Assembly: GCF_000242615.2 (NCBI RefSeq)
Contig: NZ_KI912268.1
Span: forward strand, 1,381,725-1,445,724
DNA length: 64,000 bases
Reading direction: 5' to 3'
From: Holophaga foetida DSM 6591
GTDB taxonomy: Bacteria; Acidobacteriota; Holophagae; Holophagales; Holophagaceae
Shown here: piece after piece, positions 35,010 to 44,827 of the stretch
Layout of the letters: every line of letters begins with the position of its first letter
Numbering within the stretch: the first letter of the stretch is position 1
The notes under the pieces: generated by a model
Told to the model about the DNA's origin: nothing
What the model saw: the letters and a program-made list of their open reading frames with translations, nothing else
Database searches by the model: none
Made by a program: the position numbers and the translations under genes

Positions 35010-36299
35010 ATGGAACATCGACGGGTTCACACATTCCTGCTGGTAGTCGCGCTCCCCTTGGCAGTCGTCATGCCTGAGCGTTTCTTTCATGTCGGTGGCA
35101 TCTTTCTTCGGTGGGATTACCTGCTCCTTCTGCCTGCGGCTTTTATTTGGTTGTATTCCTGCACTTTCAAAATCGGACAAACGGAATTCCGATACAATTT
35201 GAGCAGGATGGAGTCCTTGCTCATATTCCTGATCGCAATGTTTGGGATCATGGCACTGTTAAGGATCCCTTCGAACTATCCTGACTTCGGAGAAGCCGTC
35301 AAATATGCCATTTGGCCATGGAAAATGCTTATTTGGGCAATGCTCATAAGAGAGCTGGTCGTTCGAACCCTTGATTGGGACAGGGACTTACTCAGGTCAT
35401 TATTGACCTTGACATTTCTTATTTTCTTTATTCAGGTTATGGAACTAACAAATTCGTCCTTTCGGAGTCTCCTGCTGGACCTGTACCCCATGAGCGCGCC
35501 CGATCGCATTCAAGAACTTTCCTATCGGGCGCGGGCCATTTTCAGCGGCTATGACGTGACATCTATGTTTTTTTGCGGAATGGCCATCATCTTCTACCAC
35601 GCCCTCCAGCGCGACTGCCGGATCAATCCAAACGTCCTTCGTCTAGCAATTGTATTTAGCGCCATCGGCGCATTTTTAGCGGCGCGGACAGGCTTTTTGT
35701 TATTGGGATTCTACCTGTTTTTGAAGCTGATCTGCCGACTGGGCCACACAAAGAAACTCTTGCTTGTAATCACCCTGGTAGTAACGGGAAGTGTCGCCCA
35801 CTTTCTCCCAGATGATGTGTGGAGAGAGGGATCTTTAATGGGGCGATATTTCGAGGTCTTGAAGATATTCAAACGAGGTAATCCAATGGACGTACAATCG
35901 TTCTATGGCACTGTTTACATGAACCTGTCGGTCTTCTTTCTGAATCCTTGGGAGCCATGGTTAGGAGCAGGCTTGGATATTAAGACGACAGCAGACCAAC
36001 TCTACGCCAAATACCTCTTTATGTTTGGATCGATTGGTCTCGCATTCTGGAGCTTAATCCATGGATTGATGACGTGGGTTTGTGCACGCGCTTCCCAGGA
36101 TCAGCGCTGGCCTACAGCCACACGAACGTATGCTCACAGCCTTTATCACATCTCAATGCTCACATTTATTGCTCACCTAAAGGGAGGTAACTATTTCTTT
36201 GCCCATCGCTTGGGCGATTACTGGTTTTTACTACTATTTGTTGTAATTTCCATGCGACATCTGCCTTTGCACCATGAGGTGGCTGATGCAGATACATAG
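35010..36299 (+). CDS. Wzy-like O-antigen/exopolysaccharide polymerase
   Basis: A 429-residue, strongly hydrophobic protein with about ten membrane spans and a larger loop around residues 255-315 (DDVWREGSLMGRYFEVLKIF), as in Wzy polymerases. Wzy sequences diverge too much for motif proof; the call rests on topology and on position among Wza, Wzz and Wzx genes. An unrelated O-antigen ligase would look similar. Confidence 0.75.
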   Translation: MEHRRVHTFLLVVALPLAVVMPERFFHVGGIFLRWDYLLLLPAAFIWLYSCTFKIGQTEFRYNLSRMESLLIFLIAMFGIMALLRIPSNYPDFGEAVKYAIWPWKMLIWAMLIRELVVRTLDWDRDLLRSLLTLTFLIFFIQVMELTNSSFRSLLLDLYPMSAPDRIQELSYRARAIFSGYDVTSMFFCGMAIIFYHALQRDCRINPNVLRLAIVFSAIGAFLAARTGFLLLGFYLFLKLICRLGHTKKLLLVITLVVTGSVAHFLPDDVWREGSLMGRYFEVLKIFKRGNPMDVQSFYGTVYMNLSVFFLNPWEPWLGAGLDIKTTADQLYAKYLFMFGSIGLAFWSLIHGLMTWVCARASQDQRWPTATRTYAHSLYHISMLTFIAHLKGGNYFFAHRLGDYWFLLLFVVISMRHLPLHHEVADADT

Positions 36300-37074
36300 G
36301 CTCCCCCCCCCCCCGAATTCCCTAGCAATTCTTCGCATCCTTGAAGATGAAGATGGCTTGCTCGCACACATGGGAGTCGAAGTCGGTTCTCTATCTACGT
36401 TCTACTCAATGGACCGTCCTGGGCTCGGAGAAATCTTGAGCCTTGCGGTCACGGATTCAAAGGAAGACGGAGAGGACTACATTCATGCCCAGGTTCGGCT
36501 AAAGGATGCGTATTTTAATGTGTTTGAAGGTTTTTCTATTCACCAAGCAACAGGTTCACGCCGATTGAGAGTGCAGGTAACACAGCCTTCTTACCTCATG
36601 GATTCAGTAATTCGCTTTGTCTTCCCTCTGCTACGAGTCAAAAGCGTTTCTATTGGGGGGAGGGTGATTCCCTGGCAAAAGCGTAACCATTACCACCAGT
36701 ATTTGGCGGAGGATTCACTGGTTTGTTTGACTAATGGCAGTCGAATCATTTTTCGACCAAAAGCAGTTCGCACCCCAAAAGGTATGGCCCTGTTTGTCTA
36801 TTTCCGGGATGAGCCAGATGCATGGGTTTTCCATATCCGAATGCTGGCTATTCAACCTACCAACACGGTCGTACGAGGCTGCAACAGTTGGTTCAATGCA
36901 CCCTTTTCACCTTTTTTCCAAAAGATCGCCCGAGCAATCCCAGGATTTCTAGATCGAACACTCTATGTGAGAGAGCGAGTCAGTCAGCGGATTCCTTTTC
37001 AAACTAATGGGGGCATCCTGATGCTTCCAAAACAATGGCTTGAATTCAGCGTCGAATGGGAGATTGAAGAATGA
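36274..37074 (+). CDS. Unrecognised polysaccharide-locus protein with 12-C tract near its start
   Basis: A 266-residue protein I cannot assign. It is soluble, strand-rich and aromatic in its middle and C-terminal parts, with no signal peptide. The start at 36274 (or ATG 36286) lies inside the end of the polymerase gene, and codons 11-14 fall in a run of twelve C (36303-36314) that encodes Pro-Pro-Pro-Pro. A change of one C would shift the frame after residue 14. The first ATG after the tract is 19 codons later, so the tract controls full expression. It overlaps the next gene by 4 bases. Confidence 0.6.
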   Translation: MRWLMQIHRLPPPPNSLAILRILEDEDGLLAHMGVEVGSLSTFYSMDRPGLGEILSLAVTDSKEDGEDYIHAQVRLKDAYFNVFEGFSIHQATGSRRLRVQVTQPSYLMDSVIRFVFPLLRVKSVSIGGRVIPWQKRNHYHQYLAEDSLVCLTNGSRIIFRPKAVRTPKGMALFVYFRDEPDAWVFHIRMLAIQPTNTVVRGCNSWFNAPFSPFFQKIARAIPGFLDRTLYVRERVSQRIPFQTNGGILMLPKQWLEFSVEWEIEE

Positions 37075-38393
37075 ACCCAACCTTTGATGGTTTCTATGCT
37101 GAATCCTACCGCCTCCTGACTATGGTCAAAGGCGCACCTGAAGCAAGACTAGATAAATCACTAGCTCAGTATCTATACGAGGTTCACGCCCGTAATCCAC
37201 CAGGAGAGGGCCACTGGGAGTTCCTTTCGACCGCCCTGGTGGACACATTTACCCCCACTCTCGGCAAACCCTTGGAACCGAATCTCAGACGTTTGCTCCG
37301 GCATGCGTCCCCCCACCTCGGCCAAAGCCACCACACGACCAACTGGCGCCTGATGCAACGAATTGCGGCCTGTGCCCTAGATCAGCGCCCTTTGACAGAA
37401 CGGGACCTTGAGGAAATTCGGCTCACCCAAGCCTCGGATGGACTGCTTTGGGACACACACGAAGATCGCAGCACGCAATATCATGCCTACCTTTTGCTTT
37501 TAATTCTTCGTTTCGCAGAGCCTACGCCAAGTTTGCAATCCAGAGTGCAGGCGTCTTTTGATTGGCTTGCGAATACCTGCACCATGTTCGGAGATCCTTC
37601 ACCCTTGGGCCGCGGACGTTTCCAATCATTCGGTTATGCCTCCATGGCAGCCGCTATCCAGTATTCCAAACCATGGGAGGTCCAATTGGACCGGGGCTGG
37701 ACTGCCCAAGTCATTCGCAGATTGCCACCAGAACAACCAAATGGCTCGCTTGCTTCAGATTGGACAGGACCCCATCGAACGGCCCTGCTGCATGGGTACA
37801 ACACGTCTCAAGATTACCGGGCCTTTGGCGAGTTCTGGCTCAAGGGATTCACCGGGTTTACTGGTATGTGCAACAGGGAGCAAGGCCTCTGGTGGCACCC
37901 CCTAGATTTTGCAGGGCACGGATTGATCGCCGATTCTAGAGGCGTTCAGGCAGCCCTACTACCGCCCAGAACCCCAGTGGCAATGCCTGACACATTTGGA
38001 CTTCGGGAGGGGCTCACATTACTCCGCAGTGTCATTCAAACAATGCCAAGGCGCATGTTGACTCAACACCCCACTCGCTACCGACAGGAAAACCCATCAA
38101 CAATTACCCCAGGATTCAAGCATTCATGCGGATCCTCCACGCTGCAATACGATGGCAATACTTTCCGATTTTCGATGGAAGTTTTGCCATCGAGTGGCAC
38201 ACATGTTCTATTCTCTCCCACCCTGTGGCTTAGGGCAGAACATGGTTTTGACTCTTGGGAAACCACAGGATCCCTGGAAACCGAATCACTCATGTGGTCA
38301 CGCCCAGGTCTCGCGTCCTGGGTTGGTCGTGGGGCTCGCATTGTTCGGAAAGGGTGCCTTGAATGTCACTTCACCACTACCTCAGGAAATTAG
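37071..38393 (+). CDS. Unrecognised polysaccharide-locus protein (possibly alpha/alpha-toroid)
   Basis: A 440-residue soluble protein without signal peptide. The first 300 residues are helix-rich with spaced Trp, Tyr, Asp and His (for example TQASDGLLWDTHEDRSTQYH and SFGYASMAAAIQY), reminiscent of alpha/alpha-toroid enzymes acting on glycans; the last 100 residues look strand-rich, as in heparinase-type lyases. No catalytic set could be fixed. It is translationally coupled to the preceding unknown gene, so the two likely act together on the polymer or its precursor. Confidence 0.6.
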   Translation: MNPTFDGFYAESYRLLTMVKGAPEARLDKSLAQYLYEVHARNPPGEGHWEFLSTALVDTFTPTLGKPLEPNLRRLLRHASPHLGQSHHTTNWRLMQRIAACALDQRPLTERDLEEIRLTQASDGLLWDTHEDRSTQYHAYLLLLILRFAEPTPSLQSRVQASFDWLANTCTMFGDPSPLGRGRFQSFGYASMAAAIQYSKPWEVQLDRGWTAQVIRRLPPEQPNGSLASDWTGPHRTALLHGYNTSQDYRAFGEFWLKGFTGFTGMCNREQGLWWHPLDFAGHGLIADSRGVQAALLPPRTPVAMPDTFGLREGLTLLRSVIQTMPRRMLTQHPTRYRQENPSTITPGFKHSCGSSTLQYDGNTFRFSMEVLPSSGTHVLFSPTLWLRAEHGFDSWETTGSLETESLMWSRPGLASWVGRGARIVRKGCLECHFTTTSGN

Positions 38394-39595
38394 TCAACGG
38401 GCCAGTCGTTTGGCGATATTTGGACGCTTTTGCTCCGCGCATCTTCGGCTTGATCTTCCACTCATTCATCCTTCACCGCTTCGGTGGGCCTGGGTATGCA
38501 TTGCCAGCCTGGATCTTCGGCATTTTTAATCTAATTCTTGGGCCTATTCCCGACCCTCATGGATTCATTCTGGTTCGAGGACATGGAGACCGGGCACGAA
38601 GGCTATTGTCGCTGGCCACGCCATACCTCCTGGCGAAGACGCTCCTGGCAGTGATCGTGACCGTTCTATGCGTGCCATTCCTGGTGAGCTCTAGCCTAAT
38701 TGAAGCACAGGCTGGCAATCTTATACTTCTGACCCTCGGGGCGACGATCTATTCAGCAACGGAAGCCCTGTGGGGAGTCTTAGGCACAGTCTCTTTGGCC
38801 CTTGGGAATGTGCGCCGGGTGGCGATCGCTGCTGTAGGAACAAGGCTATTGGGTTTAGGTATTTTGTTGGTATTGGATCAGCTGCCCCAAATTTCCGTTT
38901 CCTTCTACATTTTGGGCTACACACTCCCCCTAATGCTCTCATGCATACTATTTTTTCCCTTCCAACTCAACATATCTCGGATTATACTTTTCGCAAACTA
39001 CGCAATAAGACGTTATGGCCTCTGGTCACAGGGGATATCTTTAACAACAATGGCTCTCGCGCAGTTAGCACCTATTTCCATGGGGATGTTTGATGGTGTT
39101 TCAGCTCAACAAGTAGGTCAAATCGCCTACATCAATCGCCTGTTACTGGCCGCACTAGTCCCCCTCCAGGTTCTACAATCAGTTGTAATTCATGGCTACT
39201 CACGAGGGGAGGGTGCCGTCTCGACCCATTATCGCAAGATCTTCAAATTTAGCGGAGTCGCGCTGTTCGGTTTTGGTGGTTACCAGATTTGGCACTTCTC
39301 AGTCACAGGCAGAATCGAGCCCAGAGCGGCCTTGGCTACTACCCTGATCCTATTGGGCGTCGCCATATCCTGCTGGTTCCGCTTCGAAATTTCGGTAATT
39401 CTAGCCTCCACCCGCATTCGCGAGTTGCTCGTAAGGGGTTATTTACCAGTTCTTGCGGGTGCAGTCATCTTGACTTACCCAGCCGGAAAGTTTTTCGGGG
39501 TCGTAGGGCTAGGTGCCTTGACCCTAGCAGCTTGGTGCGGGATATCCATAAGCTGGATGTGGATATCCACACAACCACAGAGGAGGCCCTCGTGA
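38363..39595 (+). CDS. Wzx-like polysaccharide flippase
   Basis: A 410-residue membrane protein with about eleven spans and short charged loops, in keeping with MATE/PST-type flippases that move lipid-linked repeat units outward. The family is called from topology and from its place after Wzy. The start at 38363 overlaps the preceding gene by 31 bases. Its stop overlaps the acetyltransferase start (TGATG). Confidence 0.75.
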   Translation: MSLHHYLRKLVNGPVVWRYLDAFAPRIFGLIFHSFILHRFGGPGYALPAWIFGIFNLILGPIPDPHGFILVRGHGDRARRLLSLATPYLLAKTLLAVIVTVLCVPFLVSSSLIEAQAGNLILLTLGATIYSATEALWGVLGTVSLALGNVRRVAIAAVGTRLLGLGILLVLDQLPQISVSFYILGYTLPLMLSCILFFPFQLNISRIILFANYAIRRYGLWSQGISLTTMALAQLAPISMGMFDGVSAQQVGQIAYINRLLLAALVPLQVLQSVVIHGYSRGEGAVSTHYRKIFKFSGVALFGFGGYQIWHFSVTGRIEPRAALATTLILLGVAISCWFRFEISVILASTRIRELLVRGYLPVLAGAVILTYPAGKFFGVVGLGALTLAAWCGISISWMWISTQPQRRPS

Positions 39596-40122
39596 TGGCT
39601 TACTGGCTACTCTTCCGCGCATCGTTAACCCACTGGAAGGAGCGGTGTCAACAGTTTCAATTCAAGGCGCAGTGGCTGCAATCCCGAGTTACCATTTTAC
39701 CTGGGTGCCACATCACATCACCCAAGAAGGTGAGCTTTGGAAGTGACGTGTTGATTTCCAATGGCTGCTTTCTGCAAGGGCATGGCGTGATTTCCTTTGG
39801 TAGCCAAGTCATGGTAGGACCACAAGCAATGTTCTTAACCATCAATCACGACGCCGAAACCCGCAAAAGCATTGCTGCTCCAATCCACATAGGCTCCAAA
39901 GTCTGGATCGGGGCGAGAGCCGTCATCTTGCCAGGTGTCTCCGTTGGCGATGGTTCTATCGTAGCCGCAGGAGCAGTGGTCACCCAGGATGTCCCGCCGA
40001 ATACCCTAGTGGCAGGAACCCCAGCACGTATCATTCGCTCCGAGATCAGATCAGATCCGACTTCATGCCTGTATTTCGAGGGCCCAGCTTGGCTTGGACA
40101 ATTCCGACATTGCAGCAGATAA
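39595..40122 (+). CDS. Left-handed beta-helix acyltransferase (hexapeptide repeat)
   Basis: A 175-residue sugar O- or N-acetyltransferase. Hexapeptide repeats run from residue 32 to 135 ([40 protein letters not shown]) with the loop TINHDAETR carrying a likely catalytic His, and the closing [20 protein letters not shown] is typical of the NodL/LacA/WbbJ group. It probably decorates the exopolysaccharide. Longer upstream frames lie inside the flippase gene. Confidence 0.9.
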   Translation: MAYWLLFRASLTHWKERCQQFQFKAQWLQSRVTILPGCHITSPKKVSFGSDVLISNGCFLQGHGVISFGSQVMVGPQAMFLTINHDAETRKSIAAPIHIGSKVWIGARAVILPGVSVGDGSIVAAGAVVTQDVPPNTLVAGTPARIIRSEIRSDPTSCLYFEGPAWLGQFRHCSR

Positions 40123-40450
40123 TTTTATCCACAGATTCACCCAGTCAAACTATGCAAATTCAATTTCGAGCAGATCAAAAGACCAGCCCAAATACCGCAA
40201 ATATACACCTTTGGAATCTTATGTTCAAATGCACTAAATTTGTGCGCGACGACAATTACAACTGTGCAGCACATTCAGAGATTGACGTCGCCCAACTTCC
40301 AATAAATCTAGGAATCGGCCTGCTGCCAACACCTAAAAAGCCACCCAAGCCCCCGCACCCCAACCACGCAGACAGGACAGACGCATCTAATTTGGGGCAT
40401 AACATGCGCAAAGCAGGGGGTTCTAGAAACGCCGTTATAGAGTCTCGATC
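40123..40450. other. 328-bp gap without a recognised gene
   Basis: Moderately AT-rich at first, then C-rich. A frame can be read through it from 40065, but it begins inside the acetyltransferase gene and its product is Pro- and Asn-rich with no domain. No terminator or promoter stood out. Confidence 0.5.
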
Positions 40451-41326
40451 ATGAACAGCCAGAACATTCTCGAGCGAAATGATGCCGCAATCGAGAAATG
40501 GAACAATCCCCCCAAGCTCTCACCACAGATGAACTGGGTAGACCGCCTCAAGCTCTGGCATGACACCAAGCGGTTCTTCTTCGTGCGGGAACTGGAGCGA
40601 CTGCAGGCTGATATGGACAAATCCAGTCTGAACGTGCTGGATTTCGGTTCTGGCCACGGTGGAGTCACCATAGATGTGGCCACAGTTATGGGAAGCAGGA
40701 TCAGGATGCATGGCTACGACGTGAGCCCCAAAGCCGTCGAAATTGCTCACCGCGCTGCCGAGTGCCATCAGGCCAGCGTGAGCTTCATCGCCGACCCTTC
40801 CTGCGACATGGAAGCAGTTCTCCGGGAGATTCCACTGGACGCCATCATCTCATGCGATGTTTTTGGGCACGTGCCCTCGGTACCAGAAACATTCAGGACA
40901 TTGCGCAAGCTACTCCCCCCAGGCGGACGGCTGATCGCGTTTTCGGAAACAGTCACTGGCCAAGCGCTTACGATCCCAACCTATCTCGCCCGGAAAGGAT
41001 TCAGGATGGACGATTCCGAAGAGGAACACATCAGCCTGCACTCCGTACACGAGCTTAAGGAATTTCTAGAACAGTCTGGCTTCGTCAAGGTGCGTCTTTA
41101 CCCTTATGATCCGATCCGGTTCCCATTCTACCCAAAACGCTATACCGCCAAACTGCGCCAGATCAACAAGCCGTTGTATTTGCTTGCTTCAGTTTTAACC
41201 ATATTCCAAAACCGGCTTACAGAGGTAATATTCAACCAAATCAACCTCTGGCTAGCCAAACGTGTAAAGCTCCACGACACAGCAGGCTGCCTTCTGGTGG
41301 CTGAAGTGCCTCAATCTGGGAGGTAA
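40451..41326 (+). CDS. SAM-dependent class I methyltransferase
   Basis: A 291-residue enzyme. Motif I is LNVLDFGSGHGGVTIDVATV (residues 56-75), the acidic SAM-binding end of strand 2 is HGYDVSPKAVE, and motif IV is DAIISCDVFGHVPS. The acceptor is unknown; position suggests methylation of a sugar or lipid intermediate. It closes the exopolysaccharide locus and converges on the WecA-type gene, 13 bp away. Confidence 0.88.
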   Translation: MNSQNILERNDAAIEKWNNPPKLSPQMNWVDRLKLWHDTKRFFFVRELERLQADMDKSSLNVLDFGSGHGGVTIDVATVMGSRIRMHGYDVSPKAVEIAHRAAECHQASVSFIADPSCDMEAVLREIPLDAIISCDVFGHVPSVPETFRTLRKLLPPGGRLIAFSETVTGQALTIPTYLARKGFRMDDSEEEHISLHSVHELKEFLEQSGFVKVRLYPYDPIRFPFYPKRYTAKLRQINKPLYLLASVLTIFQNRLTEVIFNQINLWLAKRVKLHDTAGCLLVAEVPQSGR

Positions 41327-41339
41327 ACCACTCGTCAAC

Positions 41340-42377
41340 CTACCTCATTGATGCGTTATTAACACGCGGACCAAAAGTCCCTTGTAACCTAGCGCCCGAA
41401 CCAGATCGCCGAGCAAGAATGACTACGAAGCAAATAAATAGAGACACTCCAAGCCGCCGCATCTCCAAATCATCACCGTACCCGAGTTCCAGTAATATTC
41501 GAAGCCCAAAGGCAATCAAGAGAAGACTTGGAGTTGCCATCCAAGAACACCCCCCAAGGAGGTCTGTCATCCTATGATGCAAATGCCCCCGATCCCCCAC
41601 CCCCAGCGGCCTCCTGCTCCGCCATCGTGAGAACACCACCAGACTCACGTCCACCATCGGGTAGATGAACAGCACGAAGAACCCGTTGGGATTCTGGGGC
41701 AGCCTTGCCTTGACGGTGAGGATGGCCAGGAGGGTGCCCAGGAGCAGGGCCCCACAATCCCCCAGGAAGAGCCTGGCCCTGGGGTAGTTGAAGAGGAGGA
41801 GCGCCCCGAGGGAGATCAGCAGGATGCCGGGCGCCCCCAGGAACCAGAGGACGAGCAGGCTGAAGCCGATCACTAGGCCGTTGATGCCATCCATGAGGTT
41901 GATGGCCTGGGGCAGGAACCAGAACCAGAGAAGCAAGAGGGGGAAGGTGGTGTAGACGGCGTTGGGCAGGCCCATGCCGAAGAGGGGGTAGGTGCCGCCG
42001 AGCTGCAGCAGGGCCACGCCGTGGGTAAGGGCCAGCATGGCGGCGGCAGCGAGGCCGATCACCCCCTTGGTCCGGGCCCGGAAACCGAAGCGGTCATCAA
42101 GAAGCCCCACCAGGGCCATGGCATGGAGGGCGAGCCAGTCCCAAAGGGAAAGGCCCAGATCCAGCTTCCCCAGGAGACTCAGGATCGAAAGGACACTCCA
42201 GAGGACCAGGCCCCCGCAGAGGGGCGTGGGGCGACCGTGCTGCTTGCGTCCCTGGGGATGGTCCAGCAGACCGAAGCGCCGGGAAAGACGAATGGCAAGA
42301 AGGGCGAGGATGGCTGTAAAAACCATGGATCCAGCCAGCCAAGCCATCGAATTTTCGCCATGAAACATACGCCACAT
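41340..42377 (-). CDS. WecA/MraY-family undecaprenyl-phosphate sugar-1-phosphate transferase
   Basis: A 345-residue polytopic enzyme. GRKQHGRPTPLCGGL is the first cytoplasmic loop, VGLLDDRFG the Mg-binding pair, AINLMDGINGLVIG the catalytic DxxN loop, and GDRGHLHHRMTDLL the HxHH-type nucleotide-binding loop of the WecA group. It should link a HexNAc-1-phosphate to undecaprenyl phosphate and so begin the polymer. The start is uncertain: ATGs at 42377, 42368 and 42347 all precede the first span. It is on the opposite strand but functionally completes the locus. Confidence 0.88.
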   Translation of the reverse strand: MWRMFHGENSMAWLAGSMVFTAILALLAIRLSRRFGLLDHPQGRKQHGRPTPLCGGLVLWSVLSILSLLGKLDLGLSLWDWLALHAMALVGLLDDRFGFRARTKGVIGLAAAAMLALTHGVALLQLGGTYPLFGMGLPNAVYTTFPLLLLWFWFLPQAINLMDGINGLVIGFSLLVLWFLGAPGILLISLGALLLFNYPRARLFLGDCGALLLGTLLAILTVKARLPQNPNGFFVLFIYPMVDVSLVVFSRWRSRRPLGVGDRGHLHHRMTDLLGGCSWMATPSLLLIAFGLRILLELGYGDDLEMRRLGVSLFICFVVILARRSGSGARLQGTFGPRVNNASMR

Positions 42378-42669
42378 CCCAACCAGAACGAACAACCCCT
42401 CGAGACAGTCGCAAAACGGTCTCACAAGTGTCCTCCCCGGAGCAGGGTCTGGCAAGGCGTTTTGCTTCCATAGGAGCCCGGGGGGGGCATATGCATTCAG
42501 CACACACCAATCGACATCCGGCGGCTTCTTGCGCCCATTGACCCCCACAAATGGAAACAAAAGACACCCCGCCTCGCCTGAGGTGTTTTCCACCCCATAC
42601 CCCCGGGACCGCCAAAAGCCCTAAGCTGATCCTGGGGTCCATCCCTACTAACAATTACTAGGAGTTCCC

Positions 42670-44502
42670 ATGTGCGGCATCGTCGGTTACATCGGCCATC
42701 AGGGCGCGTCCTCGATCCTGGTGGATGGGTTGCGGAGCCTGGAGTACCGGGGCTATGACAGCGCGGGAATCGCCCTGGCGCCTGGGGATGGCAGCTTCCG
42801 CATCACCCGGGCTTCGGGGAAGCTGGTGAACCTCCAGGCCCGTCTGGACTTCTCGGACCCGACGCCCGTGGGCATCGGGCACACGCGCTGGGCCACCCAC
42901 GGGCGGCCCACGGAGGAGAACGCCCATCCCCATCGCAGTGCCGATGGCAAGGTGGTGGCGGTGCACAACGGGATCTTCGAGAACTACCTGGAGCTGCGTG
43001 AGGAACTGAGCAAGGCGGGCCACACCTTCGTCAGTGAGACGGACACCGAGTGCTTCCCCGTGCTGGTTTCCCACCTGATGAGCGAGGGCCGGGATTTCGC
43101 CATGGCCTTCCGGGAGGCCCTGGGGCGCGTCCGCGGCATCTACGCCCTGGCCTGCCTCCACGCCGATGACCCGAGCCGCATCCTGGTGGGCCGCAGCGGG
43201 CCGCCCCTCATCATCGGCATCGGCGAGGGGGAGAACTTCCTGGCCTCGGATGTGGTGCCCCTGCTCAAGTACACCCGCCGGGTGATCTACCTGGAGGACG
43301 GGGATCTCGCGGAGCTCCGGGCCGAGGGGGTGCGGATCTTCCGCCAGGATGGCAGCGAGGTGACCCGGGAGGTCCACACCATCCCCTACGATCCCGTCAG
43401 CGCGGAGAAGGGCCGATTCAAGCACTTCATGCAGAAGGAAATCTTCGAGCAGCCCCTGGCCATCTCCAACACCCTGCTCAACCGCCTGCCCATCGATGGC
43501 GAGACCCTGCCCCTGGAGCTGCCCTACACGGACGAGGAACTGCGGGGCTTCAAGCGGATCGTGATCCTGGCCTGCGGCACCAGCCGCCACGCTGGGCTGG
43601 TGGGGCAGTTCTACATCGAGCACATCGCCCGCCTCAGCACGGAGGTCGACTACGGCAGCGAGTATCGCTACCGGGAACCCGTGGTGGAGCCTGGGACGCT
43701 GGCCATCGGCATCACCCAGAGCGGCGAGACCGCCGACACCCTGGCGGCCCTGAAGGAGGCGGCGAGCCGCGGGGCCCGGACCCTGGCCATCTGCAATGTG
43801 CAGGGTTCCACCGCGACCCGCACCGCCGAGGCGGTCCTCCTGACCCACGCGGGGCCGGAAATCGGGGTGGCCTCCACCAAGGCCTTCACGACCCAGCTCG
43901 CGGTGCTGCTGCTCCTGGCGATCCGCCTGGGGGATGCCAGGGGCACGCTGGACCCGGCCCTGCGGGCGGAGTTGCTCCAGGGATTGCGGGAGCTCCCGGC
44001 TGTGATGGAGCGGGCGGTGAACCAGGAGAAGACGCTGATCAAGTGGGCCCATCGCTGGCAGGAGGCCCGGGATTTCCTCTACCTGGCCCGGGGTCCGCTC
44101 TACCCCATCGCCCTGGAGGGTGCGCTGAAGCTCAAGGAGATCAGCTATATCCACGCAGAGGGCTATCCGGCGGGAGAGATGAAGCACGGCCCCATCGCCC
44201 TCATCGACCAGCACCTGCCCATCGTGGCGGTCATGCCCAGGGATGAGCACCGGGAGAAGACGCTGTCGAACCTCCAGGAGGCGGCGGCCCGGGAGGGCCG
44301 GATCCTGGCCCTGGTGACGGAGGGGGATACGGGCCTGGCGGGTATCGCCGAGGACACGCTGGAGATGCCGGAGGTCCACCCCTGGCTGGCGCCCATCCTC
44401 TATTCCGTGCCGCTGCAGCTGCTGGCCTACCACATCGCCGTGCTGCGGGGATGCGACGTGGATCAGCCGCGAAACTTGGCCAAGAGTGTGACGGTGGAGT
44501 AG
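42670..44502 (+). CDS. glmS: Glutamine-fructose-6-phosphate aminotransferase GlmS
   Basis: A 610-residue enzyme making glucosamine-6-phosphate for cell wall and exopolysaccharide. Cys2 (MCGIVGYIG) is the glutaminase nucleophile after Met removal; the ACGTSRHAG and TQSGETADT boxes belong to the first SIS domain, and the C-terminal end LAKSVTVE is diagnostic. Length is normal. The ribosome site AGGAG lies 6 bp before the ATG. No glmS ribozyme was seen in the short leader. Repeat element E follows directly. Confidence 0.97.
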   Translation: MCGIVGYIGHQGASSILVDGLRSLEYRGYDSAGIALAPGDGSFRITRASGKLVNLQARLDFSDPTPVGIGHTRWATHGRPTEENAHPHRSADGKVVAVHNGIFENYLELREELSKAGHTFVSETDTECFPVLVSHLMSEGRDFAMAFREALGRVRGIYALACLHADDPSRILVGRSGPPLIIGIGEGENFLASDVVPLLKYTRRVIYLEDGDLAELRAEGVRIFRQDGSEVTREVHTIPYDPVSAEKGRFKHFMQKEIFEQPLAISNTLLNRLPIDGETLPLELPYTDEELRGFKRIVILACGTSRHAGLVGQFYIEHIARLSTEVDYGSEYRYREPVVEPGTLAIGITQSGETADTLAALKEAASRGARTLAICNVQGSTATRTAEAVLLTHAGPEIGVASTKAFTTQLAVLLLLAIRLGDARGTLDPALRAELLQGLRELPAVMERAVNQEKTLIKWAHRWQEARDFLYLARGPLYPIALEGALKLKEISYIHAEGYPAGEMKHGPIALIDQHLPIVAVMPRDEHREKTLSNLQEAAAREGRILALVTEGDTGLAGIAEDTLEMPEVHPWLAPILYSVPLQLLAYHIAVLRGCDVDQPRNLAKSVTVE

Positions 44503-44783
44503 GAAAAGCAAAGAAAGTTGGCCGCGGATAAATTGGATAAACGCGGATGAAGACCGGCTCAACGTCGGCGCTCTGGCCTGGTTTCGGGAGGGTGTGGGAG
44601 CCAGGGCACGCAAGCGTGCCGGGGCCCCCACACCCTCCCGAAACGCGCCCGGCAAAGCCGGACGCCCCCGCTTTGCGGGGCGGCCAGAGCGCCGTGGCAG
44701 TGCCCAGAGGCGAACCTCAAATTCCTTATCTTTTATCCGCGTTCATCCAACTTATCCGCGGCTGATTCTGCTTTTGCTTTTTC
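44503..44783. repeat. Structured intergenic element, copy E (alternate sequence type, compact)
   Basis: This begins within a few bases of the glmS stop. Inner segments GCGGATAAATTGGATAAACG (44524) and CATCCAACTTATCCGCGG (44744) are inverted. The core is fully different in sequence from copies B, D and F but folds alike: outer stem CGGCGCTCTGGCC/GGCCAGAGCGCCG (44566-44578 with 44682-44694), long hairpin 44581-44644 (GTTTCGGGAGGGTGTGGG paired with its complement, inner GCACGC/GCGTGC), then CCGGC-AAA-GCCGG and CCCCGC-TTT-GCGGGG hairpins. Confidence 0.9.
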
Positions 44784-44827
44784 AAGAAATCTATGATACA
44801 CACATCAAGCTGACACGAGGAGCTGCG

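Noticed and set aside
40065..40454. A 129-codon frame across the gap before the methyltransferase
   Set aside because: It begins inside the acetyltransferase gene, has no ribosome site and low-complexity Pro/Asn content.
42400..42669. A glmS ribozyme or riboswitch in the leader of glmS
   Set aside because: The upstream sequence shows no recognisable ribozyme core and most of it overlaps the possible longer starts of the WecA-type gene.
44594..44827. N-terminal extension of the GxxExxY protein
   Set aside because: It translates the repeat core of element E; the ATG at 44828 has a proper ribosome site and matches the family start.
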